A stretch of DNA of 48,651 bases from Clostridia bacterium (GCA_017552615.1 JAFZPI010000016.1:1-48651), one strand, 5' to 3'. Positions 8,792-16,544 are shown, counted from the stretch's first letter. Notes: generated from the letters alone by a model not told the origin. Numbers and translations are program-made.

Positions 8792-8820
8792 ATGATAGCG
8801 CATCCCCGCATCCTTGTCAA
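8792..8820 (-). promoter_or_regulatory. Near-consensus promoter of guaB
   Basis: On the minus strand TTGACA (8820-8815) and TATCAT (8797-8792) are separated by 17 bases. The predicted transcript start is about 45 bases before the guaB ATG. Confidence 0.75.
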
Positions 8821-8826
8821 CCATCG

Positions 8827-8852
8827 AAAAAACCGGAGCCGCAGGGCTCCGG
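8827..8852 (-). terminator. Rho-independent terminator of the small lipoprotein gene
   Basis: An 8-base-pair stem CCGGAGCC/GGCTCCGG (8833-8840 with 8845-8852) has a four-base loop and, on the minus strand, is followed by six T. It lies just after the stop of the gene at 8860-9234 and just upstream of the guaB promoter. Confidence 0.9.
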
Positions 8853-8859
8853 AAAGCGC

Positions 8860-9234
8860 TTATTTGCGCGTGTAGGTGATGATATAGGCCTGGTCCTGTC
8901 CGTCGGCATTGGCGGAATAACCAATGCTGAGCGTTTCCACATCGCCGGATTTCTGGCCGGAGATTGACACCTCGGCGGCCGTCTCCTGTCCGTTTTCGCT
9001 CCAGGTCATCTTGGAACCGTTGACGCTGTAGGTACCACTGGTGGACTGCTCCCATTCGCCTTCCACATACTGCCGGCTGGTGTAGCTCCCGTCGTCATTA
9101 AAGGTCAGTTCCAGCGTGGCGCCCATCCATTCCGCCTGCCAGGTGCCCACTACGTTGGGGGCTTTGGTGCCGCAGGCCGTGAGCAGCACCAGCGCCAGGG
9201 CCAGCACCGCGATCATTGCCGTGATCTTCTTCAT
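8860..9234 (-). CDS. Small secreted lipoprotein with a lipocalin-like beta pattern
   Basis: A 124-residue predicted lipoprotein: a basic N-terminus, hydrophobic core and lipobox LLTAC with the lipidated cysteine at residue 21. The mature part has the repeated pattern [31 protein letters not shown], seen in secreted META/lipocalin-like and DUF5640-type proteins of Clostridia. These are eight-stranded beta proteins of mostly unknown ligand. No catalytic residues are recognisable. The gene has its own near-consensus promoter and terminator. It is the first of three neighbouring secreted proteins with the same GTW...DGSY/DGTY...GTY signature. Confidence 0.75.
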   Translation of the reverse strand: MKKITAMIAVLALALVLLTACGTKAPNVVGTWQAEWMGATLELTFNDDGSYTSRQYVEGEWEQSTSGTYSVNGSKMTWSENGQETAAEVSISGQKSGDVETLSIGYSANADGQDQAYIITYTRK

Positions 9235-9287
9235 CTGATTTCTTCTCCCTCTCCGTGATACAAAAGCGCGTCTATACGCACAATGGC

Positions 9288-9315
9288 ATTATACCGCGCT
9301 TTCGGTTTGTGTCAA
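9288..9315 (-). promoter_or_regulatory. Promoter of the 8860-9234 lipoprotein
   Basis: On the minus strand TTGACA (9315-9310) and TATAAT (9293-9288), both perfect hexamers, are separated by 16 bases. The start codon is about 55 bases downstream. Confidence 0.8.
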
Positions 9316-9324
9316 GTGCCGTGC

Positions 9325-9350
9325 AAAAACCGGAGCCATCCGGCCCCGGT
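9325..9350 (-). terminator. Terminator of the zinc-ribbon lipoprotein gene
   Basis: A 9-base stem with one mismatch (9329-9337 with 9342-9350) is followed on the minus strand by five T. The stem sequence (ACCGG..GCC) closely resembles those at 8827-8852 and 10063-10092. Confidence 0.8.
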
Positions 9351-9370
9351 TCGCGTCATGCTGGTTTTTC

Positions 9371-9985
9371 TCAGTTCGCCGCGCGGAAGGTGAAAGTTAT
9401 CGTGCTGTAGACGGATTTCAGGGTTTTGCCTGTGTATTCGTCCGTGGCCATGTAGGTTTCCCGAGGTTCGCTTCCTGCGGAGGCGTTGAGGGCGTCCACA
9501 TAGGCGGAACCGTCCTTGATCCCGTAGCGGTAATCGATATTCAGCAGTTCCAGCTTGGCGTCCGGATTGTTGCACTCCGTGCAGGAAGCGGGTCTCTCGG
9601 CGGCCTCGTATTCATGGCCGCAGGCGCTGCAGACCCAGCTGCCGGTGCGCTCGATGACAAAGACGGTCTCCCCCTGTTCGCCGGTGAGACCGGTCAGGGT
9701 GAGCTGCAGTTCCGAGCCCCGGACGGCGTAGGTGACGGCGTATCCGTCCAGCAGGAGCAGGTCGCTGTCGACGCTGTACGTGCCGGTCTTCGGGTTCTCA
9801 TCGCCGTGCACACCGAAGGTATATTTTCCGTCCGCATCAAAGGTCAGGTCCAGATCCACGGTTTCCCCGCTGTCCAGCGTTATGCTGGCGGTCCATGTCC
9901 GTGCCAGCGCGGATGTCCCCGAGCACGCGCTGAGCAGTCCCAGCGCCAGAGCCAGCAGAACTGCCACCGCAATGATTTTCTTCAT
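9371..9985 (-). CDS. Secreted lipoprotein with an embedded zinc-ribbon motif
   Basis: A 204-residue predicted lipoprotein (signal peptide, lipobox LLSAC). The first half of the mature protein has the beta-rich pattern LTFDADGKYTFG and TGTYSVDSD shared with its two neighbours. Near residues 118-138 it carries two CxxC pairs (CSACGHEY, then CTEC) spaced like a rubredoxin-type zinc ribbon. A metal-binding knuckle outside the membrane is uncommon. The C-terminal part is beta-rich and unrecognised. I chose the ATG at 9985 (MKKIIAV), with AAAGGGGCGG upstream, over an in-frame extension that starts beyond the promoter. Function unknown; candidates are metal sensing or a structural clamp. Confidence 0.72.
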   Translation of the reverse strand: MKKIIAVAVLLALALGLLSACSGTSALARTWTASITLDSGETVDLDLTFDADGKYTFGVHGDENPKTGTYSVDSDLLLLDGYAVTYAVRGSELQLTLTGLTGEQGETVFVIERTGSWVCSACGHEYEAAERPASCTECNNPDAKLELLNIDYRYGIKDGSAYVDALNASAGSEPRETYMATDEYTGKTLKSVYSTITFTFRAAN

Positions 9986-10027
9986 GATCAGACCGCCCCT
10001 TTCATGATCCGCTTGTTTCCTGCGTTC

Positions 10028-10056
10028 ATGATACGATGAAAGCAACCTTCTGTCAA
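10028..10056 (-). promoter_or_regulatory. Promoter of the zinc-ribbon lipoprotein
   Basis: On the minus strand TTGACA (10056-10051) and TATCAT (10033-10028) have a 17-base spacer. Confidence 0.72.
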
Positions 10057-10062
10057 GCGTGG

Positions 10063-10092
10063 AAAAACCGGAGTGCGGATGGTGCGCTCCGG
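10063..10092 (-). terminator. Terminator of the three-repeat secreted protein gene
   Basis: A stem with ACCGGAG/CTCCGGT at its base (10067-10077 with 10082-10092, one G:T pair) is followed on the minus strand by TTTTT. It is a third relative of the 8827 and 9325 hairpins. Confidence 0.82.
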
Positions 10093-10108
10093 TATGCTCC
10101 CGACAGGG

Positions 10109-10960
10109 TTACTTGCGGACGAAGCTCAGCGTGGCGCCTGCTTCCTGCAGGGTGAGCCTGTCTTCATTGACGAGGAAGACCATCTCTTCTCCGTCTCCGG
10201 TGATGATCGTGTCAACACTGATCGTATAAGTGGTGCTCGTTTCTTCGCCGGCGGCCGAAATGATGAGGGTGCCGTCGGTAGTGAATGTAATGGCGAACTC
10301 GTCATTGGCTTCGAGTGCCCAGGTGCCGATCAGCGCCTCGGGGTCCGCTGTGCCGGTGAGATGGGGTTCCGCGCCTTCCCGCGTGAAGATCAGGGTGATC
10401 CCGATCTCCTCGAGGGTCAGGGTGTCACCGTCCACGGTAAAGGATTCCGGATCCATATCGTCAAAACGGATCCCGTCCGTATCGACGGTATAGAGGCCGG
10501 TTGTTTCCTGGCCGGATCCAGACATTACATAGGTGCCGTCCTCATTGAAGACGACCTTCATATCGACGGTGAAGCCGAGGTTGGTCTCGGTCAGGAACCA
10601 GGTGCCCAGCAGGGCTTCCGGGTCAGCCGTTCCGGAGACAGCAGCTCCCTTGCGGGTGAAGGATATTTCCATGCCGCTATCGTAGAAGATCATGGTGTCA
10701 CCGTCAACCGCATAGTCCATCGGAGCGAATGTATCAATGGCAATTTGTCCGTTGACAATGGAGTAGACGCCGCCCCCTTCCATGTCACCCATTACTTCGG
10801 TATAGGTTCCATCTGGATTGAAAGTGAATTCCACGCCAAGATCATCCATGATCCAGGTGCCGAGCAGGGCTTCATCCACGGCGACTGTTTCCGCGCAGGC
10901 CGGCAGGGCAAGGGCGAGCAGCATCGCGAGTGCCGCGATCATCGAAATCGTCTTTTTCAT
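10109..10960 (-). CDS. Secreted protein with three tandem lipocalin-like repeats
   Basis: A 283-residue protein with a signal peptide (MKKTISMIAALAMLLALA) and a probable SPase I site at ACAET; the cysteine there is not in a good lipobox. The mature chain is three copies of one unit of about 85-90 residues. Each opens with ALLGTW or ALIGTW, has F..DGTY (or F.TDGTL) and a turn of the Y(T/S)(V/I) type, and ends in F(T/V)RK or FTREG. Each unit resembles the single domain of the two neighbouring lipoproteins, so internal triplication of a common ancestor is likely. No enzymatic motif is present. Ligand binding at the surface is plausible but unproven. Confidence 0.75.
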   Translation of the reverse strand: MKKTISMIAALAMLLALALPACAETVAVDEALLGTWIMDDLGVEFTFNPDGTYTEVMGDMEGGGVYSIVNGQIAIDTFAPMDYAVDGDTMIFYDSGMEISFTRKGAAVSGTADPEALLGTWFLTETNLGFTVDMKVVFNEDGTYVMSGSGQETTGLYTVDTDGIRFDDMDPESFTVDGDTLTLEEIGITLIFTREGAEPHLTGTADPEALIGTWALEANDEFAITFTTDGTLIISAAGEETSTTYTISVDTIITGDGEEMVFLVNEDRLTLQEAGATLSFVRK

Positions 10961-11004
10961 CGGACAGACACACTCCTGTTATGTTTTGCCTATCGGCTGT
11001 AACC

Positions 11005-11033
11005 ATCATAAACGCAAGCGACGACGATGTCAA
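11005..11033 (-). promoter_or_regulatory. Promoter of the three-repeat secreted protein
   Basis: On the minus strand TTGACA (11033-11028) and TATGAT (11010-11005) have a 17-base spacer. It is back to back with the uxaB promoter, the two -35 boxes being 18 bases apart. Confidence 0.75.
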
Positions 11034-11051
11034 GCGGGAAAACAGTTTGCC

Positions 11052-11080
11052 TTGACGTTCCTTTCCGGCTGTTGTAAAAT
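11052..11080 (+). promoter_or_regulatory. Promoter of the uxaB-uxaA operon
   Basis: TTGACG (11052-11057) and TAAAAT (11075-11080) have a 17-base spacer. The leader to the uxaB ATG at 11149 is about 62 bases. I see no clear operator palindrome. Confidence 0.65.
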
Positions 11081-11148
11081 ATGGATGGACATATTGTACT
11101 TTATTGTACTCAGCTACGCGGCTGTGAACAAATGTGGAGGAACATACC

Positions 11149-12621
11149 ATGGAAAAACTCAGTGCTGCCCTTGCTCCCGCCCCAACCCGCCCAGTCAAAG
11201 TCCTGCAGTTCGGGGAGGGCAATTTCCTGCGGGCGTTCTGCGACTGGATGATCGACATCGCCAATGAGAAAACAGACTTCAACGGCAGCATCGTGCTGGT
11301 GAAGCCCATCAACATCGGGACGCTGTTCCCGGCCTTCAAAGAGCAGGATTATCGTTACACTGTGCTCCTGCGTGGTTTGGTGGATGGCGAGCCGGTGGAG
11401 CAGAGCCGGGTCGTGACTTCTGTGTCTGATGCGGTGGATTGTTATGCAGATTATGACCGTTATGCTGCCTATGCGAAGTGCGAGACTTTGCGCTTTATCA
11501 TTTCCAACACGACGGAGGCGGGCATCGTACTCGACGAGAGCGATCGCTTTGACCTCTGCCCGCCCAACACCTACCCGGGCAAGCTGACCAAGTTCCTTTT
11601 CGAGCGCGCGGAAGCCTTTGATTACGCCGAAGACAAGGGCCTTGTGATCCTGCCGGTCGAGCTCATCGACGACAACGGCATCCAGCTGCGCCGCTGTGTG
11701 AAAGCACTGGCAAAGGCTTGGAACCTTGGCGAGCGCTTCGAAAAGTGGCTGGACACCGCCTGCACGTTTACTTCCACGCTGGTGGACCGCATCGTCACCG
11801 GCTATCCCCGGGGCGAGGCTGAAGCGATCTGGGAGAAGCTGGGCTATGAGGACAACATCCTCGTCACGGCAGAACCCTTTGGTCTGTGGGTCATCGAGAG
11901 CGACAAGGAACTCTCCGGCGAGCTCCCCCTGCCCGCCTGCGACCTGCCTGTCGTCTACACCGACAACCAGAAACCCTACAAACAGCGCAAGGTGCGCATC
12001 CTCAACGGCGCGCACACCTCCTTTGTGCCGATGGCTTTCCAGTGCGGTCACGACATCGTCCTGCAGGCGATGAACGATCCCACTATCCGCACCTTCATGC
12101 AACGGACGCTCTATGACGAGGTCATCCCGACCTTGTCATTGCCGAAGGAAGACCTGACGGCCTTTGCCGAAGCGGTCACGAGCCGGTTTGCCAACCCCTT
12201 CATCAAGCATCGCCTGCTGGACATCTGCCTGAACTGCGTCAGCAAATGGCGTGCGCGCTGCCTGCCTTCCCTGCTGGGCTATGTCGAGCAGAAAGGTGCG
12301 CTTCCGCCGCACCTGACCTTCTCCATCGCCGCGATGATGAGCCTCTACCGCGGCGGCATACTGGCGGATGGCAAACTCCAGTGCAAGCGCGGCGAGGAGA
12401 CCTACACCCTCCAGGATGACGCGGCTGTCTTGGCCTTCTTCGCAGAGACTGGTGACATGGCCCCCGCGGACCAGGTGAAGGCTTTCTTATCCAATGAAGC
12501 CTTCTTCGGTCAGGACCTGACGCAAGTTCCGCGTCTGGCCGATGCCGTGACCGATATGTATGCTGACATCCTCGACAAAGGCATGAAGGCGGTCGTGGAA
12601 GAACGGTTTTTCCCGGGCTGA
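11149..12621 (+). CDS. uxaB: Tagaturonate reductase (altronate oxidoreductase)
   Basis: A 490-residue cytoplasmic member of the mannitol dehydrogenase-like family that reduces tagaturonate to altronate with NADH in galacturonate breakdown. Visible features are the nucleotide-binding start VLQFGEGNFLRAF (about 19-31), the family stretch VDRIVTGYPR, the motif AEPFGLWVIE and the substrate-site segment KVRILNGAHTS with its conserved Lys/Asn/His residues. Length fits UxaB (about 480). The ATG at 11149 has TGGAGG upstream; a GTG at 11134 lies inside that site and is rejected. uxaA follows after 21 bases, so both steps from tagaturonate to 2-keto-3-deoxygluconate are encoded together. Confidence 0.92.
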   Translation: MEKLSAALAPAPTRPVKVLQFGEGNFLRAFCDWMIDIANEKTDFNGSIVLVKPINIGTLFPAFKEQDYRYTVLLRGLVDGEPVEQSRVVTSVSDAVDCYADYDRYAAYAKCETLRFIISNTTEAGIVLDESDRFDLCPPNTYPGKLTKFLFERAEAFDYAEDKGLVILPVELIDDNGIQLRRCVKALAKAWNLGERFEKWLDTACTFTSTLVDRIVTGYPRGEAEAIWEKLGYEDNILVTAEPFGLWVIESDKELSGELPLPACDLPVVYTDNQKPYKQRKVRILNGAHTSFVPMAFQCGHDIVLQAMNDPTIRTFMQRTLYDEVIPTLSLPKEDLTAFAEAVTSRFANPFIKHRLLDICLNCVSKWRARCLPSLLGYVEQKGALPPHLTFSIAAMMSLYRGGILADGKLQCKRGEETYTLQDDAAVLAFFAETGDMAPADQVKAFLSNEAFFGQDLTQVPRLADAVTDMYADILDKGMKAVVEERFFPG

Positions 12622-12642
12622 TCTCGAACGGAGGATACCATC

Positions 12643-14127
12643 ATGAACGATCTTCTCCGCATCACTTCCCGTGACAACGTGGCAGTGGCTTTACGGGCGC
12701 TCTCGGCCGGGGGAACCGTCGAAGCGGAAGATATTGCACTGACTCTGAAAACGGATGTTCCCGCAGGGCATAAAGTGGCTTTGCAGGACATCGACGCGGG
12801 CGAGCCTGTCATCAAATACGGCTTCCCCATCGGTGCGGCGAAAGAAGCCATCCCCGCCGGGAATCATGTGCATGTTCACAACTTGAGAACGCTGCTTTCC
12901 GGTGAGCTGGAATACACTTATCAGCCGACACATCCAACGCTTGATCCCTTGCCGGTGCGGACCTTCATGGGCTATCCCCGGAAGGATGGCCGCGTGGGTA
13001 TCCGCAACGATTTGGTGATCCTGCCCACTGTGGGTTGTGTCAACGATGTAGCCCGTGCGCTGGAGCGTGATGCCCAGAGACTGGCTGGCGGCGGTGTGGG
13101 GAAGGTCTACGCCTTTTCCCATCCCTATGGCTGTTCCCAAATGGGCGAAGACCAGGAGAATACCCGATGTGTGCTGGCCAACCTGGCTACCCACCCCAAT
13201 GTAGGCGGCGTCCTGGTGCTGGGTCTCGGATGCGAGAACAGCGGCGTGGATATCCTGAAACAGTATATGGGGGATTGGGACGAGAGCCGTGTGCGCTTTC
13301 TTGTCTGTCAGCAGGTAGAAGACGAGTATGAGGCAGGCATGGCGTTGTTGGAGGAACTGGCAGACCGCATGCGGGAAGAGCATCGTATGCCCTGTCCGGT
13401 TTCGAAGCTTGTTGTGGGTCTTAAATGCGGAGGTTCTGACGGCTTCTCCGGGATCACCGCGAACCCGGTGATCGGCGGATTTTCGGACCGGCTGGGTGCC
13501 CAGGGTGGGACGACGATCCTGACCGAGGTGCCGGAGATGTTCGGCGCGGAAACCATTCTCATGGCAAGGGCTGAAAACGAAGAGGTATTTGAGAAAACAG
13601 TTTCCCTTATCAACGATTTCAAGCGATATTTTGAAGAGCATCACCAGACGATTTATGAGAATCCTTCCCCCGGCAACAAGGCCGGCGGGATTTCCACCCT
13701 GGAGGATAAGGCCCTCGGCTGTACGCAGAAGAGCGGCTTTGGTCCTGTGCGGGATGTGCTGAGGTACGGCGAGCAAGTGCGCACCCCTGGCTTGAACCTG
13801 CTCTCTGCCCCGGGCAATGATCTGGTGGCATCCACAGCGCTGGCTGCAGCCGGAGCTCAGCTGGTGCTCTTCTCGACGGGCCGGGGCACACCTTTTGCCT
13901 GTCCGGTGCCAACGGTGAAGATCAGTTCCAACACCCCTCTGGCCCAAAGAAAAAAGAACTGGATCGACTTCGATGCCGGACGGCTGCTTTCCGAAAGCAT
14001 TCCCCTGCCGGAACTGGCGCGGGAGCTTGAAAACCTGGTGCTGGCTGTCGCTTCCGGGAAAGAAGTCAAGGCCGAGGAGCGCGGATTTCATGATCTGGCA
14101 ATCTTTAAGACGGGGGTGACATTGTAG
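12643..14127 (+). CDS. uxaA: Altronate dehydratase
   Basis: Dehydrates D-altronate to 2-keto-3-deoxy-D-gluconate, an iron/manganese-dependent step of galacturonate catabolism. The 494-residue product has an N-terminal SAF domain (about 1-85) followed by the UxaA/GarD catalytic region. Markers include TFMGYPRKDGRVGIRN, VYAFSHPYGCSQMG, LGLGCENS, GLKCGGSDGFSGITANP and TEVPEMFGAE. The cysteines and histidine in the SHPYGCSQ and KCGGSD segments are those expected around the metal. The ribosome binding site is GGAGG before the ATG at 12643. No terminator follows; the next reading frame starts two bases after the stop. Confidence 0.94.
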   Translation: MNDLLRITSRDNVAVALRALSAGGTVEAEDIALTLKTDVPAGHKVALQDIDAGEPVIKYGFPIGAAKEAIPAGNHVHVHNLRTLLSGELEYTYQPTHPTLDPLPVRTFMGYPRKDGRVGIRNDLVILPTVGCVNDVARALERDAQRLAGGGVGKVYAFSHPYGCSQMGEDQENTRCVLANLATHPNVGGVLVLGLGCENSGVDILKQYMGDWDESRVRFLVCQQVEDEYEAGMALLEELADRMREEHRMPCPVSKLVVGLKCGGSDGFSGITANPVIGGFSDRLGAQGGTTILTEVPEMFGAETILMARAENEEVFEKTVSLINDFKRYFEEHHQTIYENPSPGNKAGGISTLEDKALGCTQKSGFGPVRDVLRYGEQVRTPGLNLLSAPGNDLVASTALAAAGAQLVLFSTGRGTPFACPVPTVKISSNTPLAQRKKNWIDFDAGRLLSESIPLPELARELENLVLAVASGKEVKAEERGFHDLAIFKTGVTL

Positions 14128-14129
14128 AA

Positions 14130-14354
14130 GTGTCTGAACAGACAAGAAAGCAGGTGAATTACACCATTGCCTGCATTCATGAGTTTGCCAGGAAAAACCA
14201 GATGAGCCAACAGGCGGCGTTCCAGTATTTGTACAAGTATAAGGGGATTGCGTTTCTGTCGGAGTTTTATGATGTCGAGCATACACTATCGCTTGATGAT
14301 GCGCTGAATGATATGGCTCTGATATGCAGGCAGAATGGAGGGAAACTCTCATGA
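14130..14354 (+). CDS. DUF3791-like small protein (putative antitoxin of a three-gene cassette)
   Basis: A 74-residue helical protein starting at a GTG two bases after the uxaA stop, with GGGGGTGA as the probable ribosome binding site. The pattern KQVNYTIACIHEFARKNQ, AFQYLYKYKG, FLSEFYDVEHTLSLDDALND matches my memory of the DUF3791 family, which often precedes DUF3990 genes. Base composition is more AT-rich than uxaA or proC. Its stop overlaps the start of the next gene (ATGA). An antitoxin role is an inference from the pairing with an ADP-ribosyltransferase-like partner; nothing in its own sequence proves it. Confidence 0.65.
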   Translation: MSEQTRKQVNYTIACIHEFARKNQMSQQAAFQYLYKYKGIAFLSEFYDVEHTLSLDDALNDMALICRQNGGKLS

Positions 14355-14857
14355 TGCTCTATCACGGTTCAAACATTGAGATAGACATCATTGATCTCGG
14401 CAAATGCCGTCCCCGCAAGGACTTTGGGCAGGGGTTTTATCTGACTGACCTTCCGGATCAGGCAATGCGTATGGCGGAACGGGTTGCGAGGATCTATGGC
14501 GGCAAACCGGTTGTCACGACCTTTGAAGTGGATTTTGATGCACTGATGAAAAGCGATCTTTCGGTTCGTGTTTTCGGGAAGCCGGATGAATCATGGGCAT
14601 CTTTTGTGATGTATAATCGGACACTACCGCTTGCCGATCGGGAATCCACGGACTGTAGCCGGAAGAAACAATATGATTTAGTGATTGGTCCTGTTGCAGA
14701 TGATGATTTGGCTTTACTGTTCCGTCAGTTTCAGGAAGGCTTGATTTCTGTCGATATCCTGACACGGGAGATGACTTACAAGAAACTGACGATTCAGTAC
14801 TGTTTCCTTACACAGCCTGCCATCGACAGGTTGGAGAAAGCTGGTGTGATAAAATGA
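14351..14857 (+). CDS. DUF3990-like, probable ADP-ribosyltransferase-fold protein
   Basis: A 168-residue cytoplasmic protein beginning MMLYHGSNIEI. The features LYHGS (H5), then DFGQGFYLT (Y30) and a later acidic FQEGLISVD segment (E129) resemble the His-Tyr-Glu order of diphtheria-toxin-type ADP-ribosyltransferases; DUF3990 belongs to that wider clan as I recall it. The start at the ATG at 14351 has GGAGGGA upstream and overlaps the previous stop; in-frame codons before it belong to the previous gene. It is translationally coupled to small genes on both sides. A toxin or protein/nucleic-acid modifier is possible; the target is unknown. Confidence 0.68.
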   Translation: MMLYHGSNIEIDIIDLGKCRPRKDFGQGFYLTDLPDQAMRMAERVARIYGGKPVVTTFEVDFDALMKSDLSVRVFGKPDESWASFVMYNRTLPLADRESTDCSRKKQYDLVIGPVADDDLALLFRQFQEGLISVDILTREMTYKKLTIQYCFLTQPAIDRLEKAGVIK

Positions 14858-15084
14858 CCAAGGCAGAAATGCTGATTGAGTACACGACACAAGACATCGT
14901 CTCATGGATCATGGAAGAACAGCATCTTGGGATGGAAGAGGCACTGGCACAGTTTTATTCGTCGAAAACGTTTGAAAAACTGGCAGATCTGGAAACAGGG
15001 CTGTATCTGGACGCACCTTTATCTGTTTATTGCCTGTATCGGGATGAACAGGTAGCCGGGAAGTTTGTTCAGAATGAAATCTGA
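14854..15084 (+). CDS. Small helical protein, third gene of the DUF3791/DUF3990 cassette
   Basis: A 76-residue protein that overlaps the preceding gene by ATGA. It is helical, with the stretch DIVSWIMEEQHLGMEEALAQ, then YSSKTFEKLADLETGLY and YCLYRDEQ. Small proteins of this shape accompany DUF3990 genes in gut Firmicutes as far as I recall, sometimes annotated only as hypothetical. It could be a second immunity/antitoxin subunit or a target adaptor. No DNA-binding motif is evident. Composition is AT-rich like the rest of the cassette, and a terminator follows 30 bases later. Confidence 0.6.
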   Translation: MTKAEMLIEYTTQDIVSWIMEEQHLGMEEALAQFYSSKTFEKLADLETGLYLDAPLSVYCLYRDEQVAGKFVQNEI

Positions 15085-15113
15085 GATAAGTGTCAACGGA
15101 TAGAGCTTCCATT

Positions 15114-15135
15114 CCCCACTTTCAGGTGGGGTTTT
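15114..15135 (+). terminator. Terminator of the uxaBA-DUF cassette transcript
   Basis: Stem CCCCAC/GTGGGG (15114-15119 with 15126-15131) with a six-base loop is followed by TTTTCTAT. It closes the transcript that begins at the uxaB promoter. Confidence 0.82.
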
Positions 15136-15161
15136 CTATATCCTTCGATCCGATTTGCCCC

Positions 15162-15191
15162 TTGTGTGCTTTACGCTACCTATGGTATAAT
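15162..15191 (+). promoter_or_regulatory. Promoter of the proC operon
   Basis: TTGTGT (15162-15167) and a perfect TATAAT (15186-15191) are separated by 18 bases. The leader to the proC ATG is about 42 bases. Confidence 0.55.
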
Positions 15192-15239
15192 CAGGCTCGA
15201 AAGAACGCCCGGCGGGCAGTCTGGAGAGGAGCGAAATCC

Positions 15240-16067
15240 ATGAAAACGATCGGTATTATCGGCGCGGGGAGCATGGGCGGGGCGATTGCCCGGGGGCTGC
15301 TGGAAACCGGCTATGTGCGGCCGGGGGATTTGGCGGTCTGTGACCCGAAGCCTGAGATCCTGCAGGCCATCCAGAGCGAGTGGCCGGCGGTGACCTGCGT
15401 GACCTCAGCCGATGCTCTGTGCGAACTTGCCAATACCGTGATCCTTGCGGTGAAACCGTATCTGGTTGCGGAAGTCATCGACCAGTGCGGCGACAGCCTG
15501 ACCGATCACGCGGTGATCAGCATTGCGGCGGGCGTTACCGTGACACGCCTGCATGAGCTCCTGGACCCGCTGAAGGCACGAGTGCTGCGCGTCATGCCGA
15601 ACACCCCGGCGTTGGTGGGAGAGGGCATGACGGCCCTGTGCAGCGAAACTACGCTCACATCGGAGGAACTGACCTTTGCCCGCGGCGTGTTTGATGCGCT
15701 TGGGAAGACCGTGATGATGCCGGAGCGTCTCTTTGACGGTGTGATTGCGGTCAGCGGGTCTTCGCCGGCTTATGTGTACATGCTGATCGAAGCCATGGCG
15801 GACGCCGGTGTCCGCGAGGGGATCCCGTGGGCTGACGCTTGCCGCATGGCGGCGCAGTCGGTACTGGGAAGCGCGCTGATGGTGCTGAACACCGGGACCC
15901 ATCCCGCGGCTTTGCGCAACGCGGTCTGCTCTCCTGCCGGCACGACGATCGAGGCGGTTGCGGCGCTGGAGGAACACGGCTTCCGGAATGCCGTCATGGA
16001 GGCCATGCACCTCTGTGCGGAGAAATCCCGGGAGATGGGCAAGGAAACGCGGAATCGGAGGCGGTAA
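15240..16067 (+). CDS. proC: Pyrroline-5-carboxylate reductase
   Basis: Catalyses the last step of proline synthesis, reducing 1-pyrroline-5-carboxylate with NAD(P)H. The 275-residue product has the N-terminal Rossmann motif IGIIGAGSMGGAIARGL (4-20), the conserved RVMPNTPALVGEGMTAL near 118-134, and the family signature SGSSPAYVYMLIEAMADAG with the following helix at the dimer interface. Length is standard. The start at the ATG at 15240 follows GGAGAGGAG; the frame extends upstream, but that part contains the promoter and terminator. It heads a co-directional group running to the GNAT at 22046 with gaps or overlaps under 40 bases. Confidence 0.95.
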   Translation: MKTIGIIGAGSMGGAIARGLLETGYVRPGDLAVCDPKPEILQAIQSEWPAVTCVTSADALCELANTVILAVKPYLVAEVIDQCGDSLTDHAVISIAAGVTVTRLHELLDPLKARVLRVMPNTPALVGEGMTALCSETTLTSEELTFARGVFDALGKTVMMPERLFDGVIAVSGSSPAYVYMLIEAMADAGVREGIPWADACRMAAQSVLGSALMVLNTGTHPAALRNAVCSPAGTTIEAVAALEEHGFRNAVMEAMHLCAEKSREMGKETRNRRR

Positions 16068-16070
16068 TCC

Positions 16071-16544
16071 TTGACAGAGACAAAGCGCAAGCAGGTTACG
16101 ATCTACACGGACGGCGCCTGCTCCGGTAACCCCGGGCCCGGTGGCTGGGGCGCCATCCTCGAATACAATGGTCACCGCAAAGAAATGAGCGGCTTCATGC
16201 ACGCCACGACCAACAACCGCATGGAAGTCCTGGCAGCAATCAGCGCGCTTGGGGCCCTCACCGAGCCCTGTGACGTGACCCTCTATTCCGATTCCACCTA
16301 TCTCGTGAAAGCTTACAACGACCATTGGATCGACGGCTGGGTGAAACGCGGGTGGAAGACTTCGGCCGGAACGCCGGTGGAGAACCAGGACCTTTGGTTT
16401 TCCCTCGGTTTGCTGACGAAGAAGCATAATGTCCGCTTTGTGTGGGTAAAGGGGCACGCTTCCAATCCGGGCAACAACCGTTGCGACGAGCTGGCCCGGG
16501 AGGCCATCGCTGAATACCGGCGGCTGAACGGCGGCGGGGAATGA
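16071..16544 (+). CDS. rnhA: Ribonuclease HI
   Basis: Degrades RNA in RNA:DNA hybrids. The 157-residue product has all carboxylate catalytic residues: D in YTDGACSGNPGPGGWG, E in NNRMEVLAAI, D in LYSDSTYLV and the last D in NNRCDELARE, plus the basic handle region (KRGWKTSAG). Length matches E. coli RnhA (155). It starts at a TTG three bases after the proC stop, with GGAGGCGG upstream; no ATG is available before the first catalytic strand. Confidence 0.95.
   Translation: MTETKRKQVTIYTDGACSGNPGPGGWGAILEYNGHRKEMSGFMHATTNNRMEVLAAISALGALTEPCDVTLYSDSTYLVKAYNDHWIDGWVKRGWKTSAGTPVENQDLWFSLGLLTKKHNVRFVWVKGHASNPGNNRCDELAREAIAEYRRLNGGGE

Noticed and set aside
7409-8875. A 488-codon plus-strand frame opposite guaB
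   Set aside because: Shadow of IMP dehydrogenase; it lacks a ribosome binding site and runs across the guaB promoter.
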